Positions 1 to 5,033 of a DNA stretch of 5,033 nt are shown piece by piece (within the stretch, counting starts at the first letter, position 1; every line of letters begins with the position of its first letter). The DNA comes from Porphyromonadaceae bacterium. Lineage in GTDB: Bacteria > Bacteroidota > Bacteroidia > Bacteroidales > UBA11471. The translations under genes were made by a program, and so were the position numbers. The stretch is taken from positions 1 to 5,033 of the forward strand of contig JAJQIP010000138.1 of NCBI GenBank assembly GCA_021199145.1, given 5' to 3'. The notes beneath the pieces are model-generated. The model made no database searches. It saw only the letters and a program-made list of their open reading frames with translations, and was not told where the DNA came from.

Positions 1-8
1 TACCCGCA

Positions 9-41
9 TCGTCGGCAGCGGCCGATGTGTATAAGAGCCAG
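9..41 (+). other. Nextera (Tn5) read-1 adapter remnant, non-genomic
   Basis: Bases 9-20 read TCGTCGGCAGCG and bases 25-37 read ATGTGTATAAGAG, both exact matches to the Illumina Nextera read-1 transposase adapter, whose 3' part is the Tn5 mosaic end. Over the 33-base adapter I count three mismatches: G for T at 21, C for A at 23 and C for A at 38. A match this long and in the right order is very unlikely by chance, so this is untrimmed library sequence carried into the assembly at a contig edge. Genomic sequence should begin at about base 42. The mismatches are probably read or consensus errors in a low-coverage end. Bases 1-8 lie where an i5 index would sit in a full adapter. Confidence 0.93.
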
Positions 42-42
42 A

Positions 43-810
43 TATAGCAAACTGTTGATTCGGTCGGGGAGGTATGACCAGGCTCAGGAACAGTTGGAAG
101 CGGCGATTGCCCTTACCCCTACGGAAGATTTGTGGCAGACGCTTTTCCGGGTGTTGATTGAGAAAAATGATGTTCCGGCTCTCATTGAAGCCTCCCATCG
201 GGCTATTGAAAGCGCCCCGGAAAACGGACAGTACTATTTGGTGGCGGCTTCTTCGCAATTGACGGCCGGTCTTTATGATGAGGCGGTAGCCGTTTTGCAG
301 GAGGGGATGGCTTTGCCTAAAATAGTTTCGGATCCGCTGGTCTGTTCGGAATTTTATGCCCTTTTAGGAGATATCGCATTTCAACGGGGAGCATATGATG
401 AATCGTGCGCCTATTATGAGAAGTCCTTGGAAAACAACCCGCAAAATTACGTGGCGTTGAACAATTACAGCTACTATCTGGCCCTCTTGGGAAAAGATCT
501 GGACAAGGCCGAACGGATGAGCGGTGAGGTGATAAAGGTCAATCCCGATAACGCCACCTATTTGGATACATACGCTTGGGTCTATTTCAAGCAGAAACGC
601 TACTCTTTGGCCCGTCTCTATCTGAAAAAAGCTATCGAACTTTCTCCGGAGGGAGGCGGTGAGATGTATGAACACTATGGAGATGTCTTATTTGTCCTGG
701 GAGATGAGGCGGAGGCCCTCGAATGGTGGCAGAAGGCGGTCGAGTCGGGGGGAGGGTCATCTCTCTTGCAGCGCAAAATCGAAGAGAAAAAATATATCGC
801 CGATGAATAG
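43..810 (+). CDS. TPR-repeat protein, C-terminal part (5' truncated)
   Basis: This is the C-terminal 255 residues of a tetratricopeptide-repeat protein; the N-terminus is lost at the contig edge. The frame is open leftward to base 1, and the ATG at 25 lies inside the adapter remnant, so it is not a real start. About seven TPR-like helix pairs of 31-36 residues can be seen, starting near bases 43, 130, 229, 346, 451, 556 and 661. Each has the usual pattern of small and aromatic residues ending in NP, SP or TP (for example YDESCAYYEKSLENNP and YSLARLYLKKAIELSP). The segment LNNYSYYLALLG followed by YLDTYAWVYFK is typical of large Bacteroidota TPR proteins. TPR arrays bind other proteins; no catalytic domain is visible. 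The stop overlaps the next gene by 8 bases. The missing N-terminus could carry a signal peptide or lipobox and more repeats, so cellular location cannot be told. The fold is secure; the specific role is unknown. Confidence 0.9.
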   Translation, partial: YSKLLIRSGRYDQAQEQLEAAIALTPTEDLWQTLFRVLIEKNDVPALIEASHRAIESAPENGQYYLVAASSQLTAGLYDEAVAVLQEGMALPKIVSDPLVCSEFYALLGDIAFQRGAYDESCAYYEKSLENNPQNYVALNNYSYYLALLGKDLDKAERMSGEVIKVNPDNATYLDTYAWVYFKQKRYSLARLYLKKAIELSPEGGGEMYEHYGDVLFVLGDEAEALEWWQKAVESGGGSSLLQRKIEEKKYIADE

Positions 811-1633
811 ATGGGTTGTTGCAGGGCTGGCCCTTTTACTGGTCATGTCCGGTTGCCGTTCTCGTCGGACGGTGACGAAGGTGGAGGAACTTCCTCTGCC
901 ACAGGATGCCTCCCCGTCGGCCCTCTTTTCGGAAGCGTTGACCCGTTATGAAGAAGATACCTCCGCCTTGGTGAAGGCGTGGGCCTACCTCTCTTTGGGG
1001 AAGGGGGCTGTACGGAGTCGGGTCCAGATGCGTTGGTCGAGGGACCAGGCCTTGCAGGTGTCAATCCTTCCCCTTATGGGAATAGAGGTATGCCGGTTGG
1101 TCTTTACTCCGGATACACTCTATCTGATGGACCGTTATCACAAATGTTATGCGGCGGAATCGGTTACCGATTGCCGGCAGCGGTTGTCGTTTGACATTTC
1201 GTTCCAGGCGCTGCAGTCCCTCTTTTTGGCCCAGCCGTTTTTGTCGGGGAGGGAGATTTCCGCTGATGACGTTTCTCTTTTTGAGATGGCTCCCGATACG
1301 GTTCCGGGATACAGATTCACCTCTACCTGGGAGGCTGCGGATTATCGGTTTGACATTGACGAATATGCCTGCCTGGATATGGTTTCGTGCAATGAACGAC
1401 TTTCCGGCAAGGGGCTGATAGGACGTTATTTTGACTATCATGTCGCCGATGATAAGGTGGTGCCTTTGCAAATGTCGGTCGCTCTGTCAGGATTTTTCTC
1501 CGAACCGATATCTTTCGTCTTTGAGAAAATGGATTTTGAATGGAATAAGCCACAAAATATATCAACGGCCGTGTCGTTACAATACAAAAGAGTGGATTTG
1601 CAAACATGGATAGGAACATTATTGCCGGAATGA
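803..1633 (+). CDS. DUF4292 lipoprotein (LolB-like candidate)
   Basis: The product is a 276-residue lipoprotein of the DUF4292 family. The start at 803 is chosen because it gives a classic lipoprotein signal at once: MNR, a hydrophobic stretch VVAGLALLLVM, then SGC with Cys18 as the lipidated residue. Starting at the upstream in-frame ATG (659) would add 48 arginine-rich residues that run inside the TPR gene and bury the signal. After Cys18 comes RSRR, so the acidic surface-export signal found on many Bacteroidota surface lipoproteins is absent; I infer a periplasm-facing protein. The family signature is visible at residues 86-110: VSILPLMGIEVCRLVFTPDTLYLMD. The alternating, strand-rich pattern fits a LolA/LolB-type half barrel, but that is inference from pattern, not proof. 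The function of DUF4292 proteins is not established. The gene overlaps the TPR gene by 8 bases and the EnvC-like gene by 4 (ATGA), pointing to co-translation. An A-rich stretch (787-792) precedes the start. Confidence 0.9.
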   Translation: MNRWVVAGLALLLVMSGCRSRRTVTKVEELPLPQDASPSALFSEALTRYEEDTSALVKAWAYLSLGKGAVRSRVQMRWSRDQALQVSILPLMGIEVCRLVFTPDTLYLMDRYHKCYAAESVTDCRQRLSFDISFQALQSLFLAQPFLSGREISADDVSLFEMAPDTVPGYRFTSTWEAADYRFDIDEYACLDMVSCNERLSGKGLIGRYFDYHVADDKVVPLQMSVALSGFFSEPISFVFEKMDFEWNKPQNISTAVSLQYKRVDLQTWIGTLLPE

Positions 1634-2865
1634 AATATCTGTTTTTTCTCTCCTTTTGGTTGTTCTGTACGGGGATTTTATCCGCCCAGAACTCCAAACA
1701 GGTACAGACGCTGAAAAAACAGCAATCGACGGCGATGCAGAATATCAAATCGACCAACCAGCAGATTGGGAAGACGCAAAAGTCCCAATTGCAGGCGTTG
1801 CATCAACTGGATGCCCTCTCCGCTGAGATTGCCGTCGCCAAGGACAGCATAAAAAAGCTGAATGCCGAGGTGGGGGAGATGACCGCTCAAGAGAAAAAGA
1901 TGAACGCCCAAATCGCTGAATTGGGACGGACGTTGAATCTCAAAAAAGAGAGTTATGCCAATGCTATCCGTACCATGTCGGTCCGGCGGGATAACCGGTA
2001 TGATGCGCTGATGTTTGTCCTCTCCTCCTCTTCACTCGAACAGGCTTACCGGCGGTTCCGCTATTTGCAGGAGTTCTCGGCCTGGCGCAAACAGGAGGCT
2101 AAGGAGATTGCCCAACAGCGGGAGGCCTTGAATCACCAACGGGCCGAAGTGCTTCGTCTGCAGAGGGAGAAAGAGAAGGTCCTGGCGGCCCGTACGGAGG
2201 CCTCTAAAAAACTGGTCCGTCAACAGGGAGAACAACGGGCCATGGTCGCTTCGCTCAAGAAAAAGGAGCAGTCGTTGAGGCAGGAACTCAAGAAACAGCA
2301 GCAGCAGGCCGACGCTTTGGGCCGTCGTATACAGCAAGTCATTGAGGAGGAGGCCCGTAAAGCGGCCGTCGCCCAAAAGAGCGCCTCTTCTTCGAAAACT
2401 TCAACCCCTTCGGGATATCAGATGTCGAAGGATGAGGAGCAGCTCTCCAAAGACTTCGCCAAAAATCAGGGCAAATTGCCGACCCCCTTGTCGGGAAGTT
2501 ATCGCATTATCTCCCATTTCGGGCTGCAGCAGCATCCCGACCTCAAATATGTGAAGGTCAATAACCAGGGCATCGATATGCAGACCCAACCGGGGACGAA
2601 GGCCCGTTCGGTATTCGATGGCGTGGTGACAAACATTTTCGTCATGCCGGGGTATAATACCTCCATCATCGTACGCCATGGAAATTATCTGACAATCTAT
2701 TCCAATTTGAGCACCATATATGTGAAGACCGGGGATAAGGTAAAGACGGGCCAGGAACTCGGTGTTATCTACTCCGATCCGGAGGAGGACAACCGCACGG
2801 TACTTCACTTCCAAATCCGTAAAGAAACGACTAAATTGAATCCTGAGTTGTGGCTGAAGAAATGA
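1630..2865 (+). CDS. EnvC-like murein hydrolase activator (degenerate LytM/M23)
   Basis: The 411-residue product has a signal peptide (residues 1-19, MKYLFFLSFW... ending LSA before Gln20). A long Lys/Gln/Glu-rich coiled coil follows at about 22-250, broken by the segment YDALMFVLSSSSLEQAYRRF (124-143), as in EnvC. Then come a Ser/Thr linker and a C-terminal LytM/M23 domain (about 288-411). The zinc site is degenerate: Asn312 replaces His in HxxxD (Asp316 kept), Asn359 replaces the catalytic His of the YxHLS motif, and Val391 replaces the first His of HxH (His393 kept). It is therefore unlikely to cut peptidoglycan. E. coli EnvC, also a degenerate LytM protein, activates amidases at the septum under FtsEX control; the same role here is inference. 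The start at 1630 is preferred over the ATG at 1606 because it begins the signal peptide cleanly and forms an ATGA overlap with the DUF4292 stop. It is periplasmic, acts in cell separation and sits mid-operon. Confidence 0.92.
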   Translation: MKYLFFLSFWLFCTGILSAQNSKQVQTLKKQQSTAMQNIKSTNQQIGKTQKSQLQALHQLDALSAEIAVAKDSIKKLNAEVGEMTAQEKKMNAQIAELGRTLNLKKESYANAIRTMSVRRDNRYDALMFVLSSSSLEQAYRRFRYLQEFSAWRKQEAKEIAQQREALNHQRAEVLRLQREKEKVLAARTEASKKLVRQQGEQRAMVASLKKKEQSLRQELKKQQQQADALGRRIQQVIEEEARKAAVAQKSASSSKTSTPSGYQMSKDEEQLSKDFAKNQGKLPTPLSGSYRIISHFGLQQHPDLKYVKVNNQGIDMQTQPGTKARSVFDGVVTNIFVMPGYNTSIIVRHGNYLTIYSNLSTIYVKTGDKVKTGQELGVIYSDPEEDNRTVLHFQIRKETTKLNPELWLKK

Positions 2866-3803
2866 GTTCTTTGTCGATGGTCCGGTACGAGCCTGCGTTA
2901 AGGAGTGAATGGAATGCCGCTGTGGAGGCTTCCCGTAACGGGACGTTCCTCTTTCATCGGGACTATATGGAGTATCATGCCGACCGTTTTCCCGACCATT
3001 CGTATTGTTTCTATTGGAAAGGGAGACTTATCGCTCTGCTTCCCGCCCATCAATCGGGGGATATGCTCTGTTCCCATGCCGGCCTCACGTACGGCGGACT
3101 GCTCCTTTTGCCGGCGGCGACGCTCCATCGGGTCTCGGCCATTTTCTCTCTTTTGGCCGAAACGCTTCCCAAGGAGGGAATGACCCGACTTCTGTACAAA
3201 TGTATTCCGTATCACCTGCATCGGTACCCTGTGGAGGAGGACCGTTACCTTCTTTTCCGACGGGGGGCTCTCCTGACGGCCTGTAATGTTGCATCGGTGG
3301 TCGATTTGTCCGCCCCTTTGCGCTTCAGTGAGTTGCGCCTTCGGGGAATGCGCAAGGCGCAAGCCGCCGGAGTTGTTGTGGGGGAGAGTGAGGCATGGCC
3401 CGAATTTTGGTCTGTCCTGCAGGAGAATTTACGTCAACGCTTCGGGGCCGAACCGGTACATACCCTTGAAGAGATAGAGCGGTTACATGCCCTTTTTCCC
3501 GATAAGATACGCCTTTTTACGGCGACCGTCAACGGCCGAATAGAGGGAGGCACCGTGCTCTATGAGTGCGGTAATGTCGCTCGGACGCAATATATATCGG
3601 CCTCCCCGCAAGGGAAAGCGTGTGGTGCGCTCGACCTCCTTTTCGCCTATCTCCTGCAGGAGCGGTATGCCTCATTCCGCTATTTTGATTTCGGAACCTC
3701 CAACGGGGATAACGGCCGTTTCCTCAATGAGGGGTTGGTCGCACAAAAGGAGGGGTTTGGTGGCAGAAGTGTTGTGTATGAAACTTATTTGCTCACTTTT
3801 TAA
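2862..3803 (+). CDS. FemAB/GNAT-like acyltransferase (Acetyltransf_6 type)
   Basis: The 313-residue product has no signal peptide or membrane segment, so it is probably cytoplasmic. The N-terminal half carries NGTFLFHRDYMEYHADRF (26-43), HAGLTYGGL (72-80) and the basic motif RGMRKAQAAG (161-170). The C-terminal half has the GNAT-fold core: a strand with GRIEGGTVLYE (225-235), ARTQYISAS (240-248) and a helix, then FDFGTSNGDNGRFLNEGL (275-292) and QKEGFGGRSVVYETY (295-309). These patterns fit the FemAB-like branch of the GNAT superfamily, whose members transfer acyl or aminoacyl groups to sugars, peptidoglycan precursors or lipids. The substrate cannot be read from sequence. The flippase downstream suggests a surface-glycan or lipid-linked precursor, which is inference. 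The start at 2862 forms an ATGA overlap with the EnvC-like stop, after a purine-rich GAAGAA. A GTG at 2850 (four residues longer) and an ATG at 2877 are alternatives. It is intact. Confidence 0.83.
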   Translation: MSSLSMVRYEPALRSEWNAAVEASRNGTFLFHRDYMEYHADRFPDHSYCFYWKGRLIALLPAHQSGDMLCSHAGLTYGGLLLLPAATLHRVSAIFSLLAETLPKEGMTRLLYKCIPYHLHRYPVEEDRYLLFRRGALLTACNVASVVDLSAPLRFSELRLRGMRKAQAAGVVVGESEAWPEFWSVLQENLRQRFGAEPVHTLEEIERLHALFPDKIRLFTATVNGRIEGGTVLYECGNVARTQYISASPQGKACGALDLLFAYLLQERYASFRYFDFGTSNGDNGRFLNEGLVAQKEGFGGRSVVYETYLLTF

Positions 3804-3812
3804 ATCGGTGTG

Positions 3813-5033
3813 ATGGCGCAACCGGGCGAATCGACGCGGCTCTATCGCCGTATTGTGAAAGCGACAGGCCTTTTGGGAAGCGTGCAGCTCTTTTCCATTT
3901 TGTGCTCTATCGTGCGGAACAAATGTATCGCCTTGTGGTTAGGTCCCGCCGGGGTAGGTATCATAAGCCTGTATAACACATCGGTCGAAATGGTGGGTTC
4001 CCTTACGGGACTGGGATTGCGGCAGAGTGCTGTACGTAATGTCTCTCAGGCACAGGCTTCGGGTCGGGAGAGTTTCCTTGCGGACACGGTGACTATGTTG
4101 AGACGTTGGAGTTGCCTGACGGGTCTTTTGGGAGCTGTGGTGATGTTGTCGACAGCCCCCTTGTTGAGCCGGTTTACTTTTGGGGATGACCAACATATTT
4201 GGGGGTATGTGTGGTTGTCGTGCGCCTTGCTTTTTAATGCGTTGGTCTCGGGAGACCAGGCTATTCTGCAAGGAACACAACGGTTGCGGCAGCTCTCCAA
4301 ATCTGTCGTGTTCGGTAATCTGGCCGCTTTGCTGCTCTCCTTGCCGTTGTACTATTTCTTCCGTTTTGAGGGAATTGTCCCCTCCCTGGTCTTATCGGCG
4401 GCAGCCACTCTTCTCTTCGTCTGGCTATATAGCCGGAAAGTGCTTCCAGGCAAGAGTGAAATCTCGTGGAGGGAAACCTATCGGAGGGGGCGCTGTATGG
4501 TGGTGTTGGGAATCTATATGACGGTGAGCGGCTTTTTGACCACCTTGTTCAATTACCTTTTTATCGCTTTCCTGCATCATACGGCCGGAGATACCGAATT
4601 GGGATATTATCAGTCGGGATATGCCGTGGTGACAAGGTATGTAGGACTTGTCCTGGCAGCTATGGCTACCGAATATTATCCCCGATTGGCCGCTGTGGAG
4701 GGGGATAACCGAGCCTTGGGTGTCCAGGTTGCTCGTCAGATAGAGACGGTCTTATTGTTGTTGGCCCCTATTGTCTCTTTCTTTTTGTTGCTGCAGGAGT
4801 GGGTGATGCGTCTGCTGTATACCGCTGAGTTCTTATGTGTCGAGACCTATTTTTCCTGGGCGATGGTCGGCGTATTGTTCAAGGCGATATCGTGGGCAAT
4901 GGGCTTTGTCCTGTTGGCTAAAGGGAATGGCAAGCTCTTTCTGATTACGGAATTCGCTTCTGATTTTTGCAGTTTTCTGTTTCATGTCGGCGGGTATTCT
5001 TTGTGGGGATTGGAGGGGGCCGGAGTCGCTTGT
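3813..5033 (+). CDS. O-antigen/polysaccharide flippase, Wzx type (3' truncated)
   Basis: The frame stays open from 3813 to the right edge (407 codons, no stop), so the 3' end lies outside the window. The product is a polytopic membrane protein of the MOP superfamily, which flips lipid-linked glycan units across the inner membrane. About eleven hydrophobic segments are visible, roughly at residues 15-34, 42-66, 97-117, 128-147, 164-184, 187-207, 228-252, 268-288, 311-329, 346-369 and 374-397. Wzx-like proteins usually have 12 or more segments and 400-500 residues, so only the last part is probably missing. The N-terminal region with IVRNKCIALWLGPAGVG (33-49), followed by GLGLRQSAVRNVS (66-78), resembles O-antigen translocases of the WzxE type, which suits that name better than a drug-efflux MATE pump. 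The gene starts 9 bases after the acetyltransferase stop in the same frame; a GTG at 3810 is a possible alternative start. The glycan carried is unknown. Confidence 0.87.
   Translation, partial: MAQPGESTRLYRRIVKATGLLGSVQLFSILCSIVRNKCIALWLGPAGVGIISLYNTSVEMVGSLTGLGLRQSAVRNVSQAQASGRESFLADTVTMLRRWSCLTGLLGAVVMLSTAPLLSRFTFGDDQHIWGYVWLSCALLFNALVSGDQAILQGTQRLRQLSKSVVFGNLAALLLSLPLYYFFRFEGIVPSLVLSAAATLLFVWLYSRKVLPGKSEISWRETYRRGRCMVVLGIYMTVSGFLTTLFNYLFIAFLHHTAGDTELGYYQSGYAVVTRYVGLVLAAMATEYYPRLAAVEGDNRALGVQVARQIETVLLLLAPIVSFFLLLQEWVMRLLYTAEFLCVETYFSWAMVGVLFKAISWAMGFVLLAKGNGKLFLITEFASDFCSFLFHVGGYSLWGLEGAGVAC

Larger units (their letters stand above)
43..5033 (+). other. Probable five-gene envelope operon
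   Basis: All five genes point the same way. The junctions are an 8-base overlap (803-810), two ATGA overlaps (1630-1633 and 2862-2865) and a 9-base gap (3804-3812). Such junctions suggest one transcript with ribosomes re-initiating at each stop. I see no Bacteroidota-type promoter (TTTG and TAnnTTTG boxes) or hairpin terminator at any junction. The operon's promoter and its ends lie outside the window: it is already running at the left contig edge and still open at the right edge. Confidence 0.75.

Noticed and set aside
25..42. ATG at 25 as the start of the TPR protein
   Set aside because: It lies inside the adapter remnant (mosaic-end bases ATGTGTATAAGAG), and the frame is open to base 1, so the gene is simply cut by the contig edge.
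659..802. N-terminal extension of the DUF4292 protein from the ATG at 659
   Set aside because: The extra 48 residues are an arginine-rich out-of-frame reading of the TPR gene and would bury the lipoprotein signal peptide that begins at 803.
1323..1757. Minus-strand open frame of 144 codons, and a similar one at 1061-1471
   Set aside because: Both lie wholly opposite well-supported genes, resemble no family I recognise, and are explained as reverse-strand shadows.
1684..2380. Low-complexity Lys/Gln/Glu-rich region as a possible DNA repeat
   Set aside because: The bias comes from the coiled-coil protein sequence; the codons vary and I see no direct DNA repeat unit.
3415..3662. Palindromes around CCTGCAGG at 3415-3424 and 3651-3662
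   Set aside because: Both encode Leu-Gln-Glu in the acetyltransferase with common codons; they have no conserved flank, so I read them as chance restriction-site-like palindromes rather than operators or repeats.
3939..4708. Short open frames on both strands within the right-hand region
   Set aside because: The continuous frame from 3813 to 5033 encodes a recognisable Wzx-type flippase, so these shorter frames are shadows of it.

Overview
The window is a fragment of a Bacteroidales chromosome (phylum Bacteroidota) with base composition roughly balanced between GC and AT. It looks like ordinary envelope-housekeeping DNA rather than an accessory island. The taxonomic call rests on the gene set and order: a TPR protein, a DUF4292 lipoprotein, an EnvC-like LytM protein with the Bacteroidota-type degenerate motif N-x-G-I-D, a FemAB/GNAT-like acetyltransferase and a Wzx-type flippase. 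The lack of clear Shine-Dalgarno sequences before most starts agrees with it. The family within the order cannot be settled by eye.

Layout: bases 9-41 are not genomic. They match the Illumina Nextera (Tn5) read-1 adapter with three mismatches, so real sequence begins at about base 42 and the first gene is cut there. From 43 to the right edge, five plus-strand genes are packed almost without gaps: the C-terminal part of a TPR protein (43-810), a DUF4292 outer-membrane-type lipoprotein (803-1633), an EnvC-like murein hydrolase activator (1630-2865), a FemAB/GNAT-like acetyltransferase (2862-3803) and an O-antigen/polysaccharide flippase of the Wzx type (3813 to the right edge, no stop in the window). 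The first three junctions overlap by 8, 4 and 4 bases; the last gap is 9 bases. No RNA genes, mobile elements, CRISPR arrays, terminators or internal promoters were seen, and there is no gene-free stretch longer than a few bases after base 42.

How the genes may work together: all five products plausibly act at or across the envelope. The EnvC-like protein would switch on a peptidoglycan amidase during cell separation. The DUF4292 protein may be a LolB-like or periplasm-facing lipoprotein. The TPR protein is a likely scaffold. The acetyltransferase and flippase belong to surface-glycan or cell-wall-precursor chemistry. The tight packing suggests one transcript with translational coupling. No previously undescribed system is evident. 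The points most worth attention are the adapter at the left edge, the lost zinc ligands in the LytM domain and the still poorly understood DUF4292-EnvC pairing.
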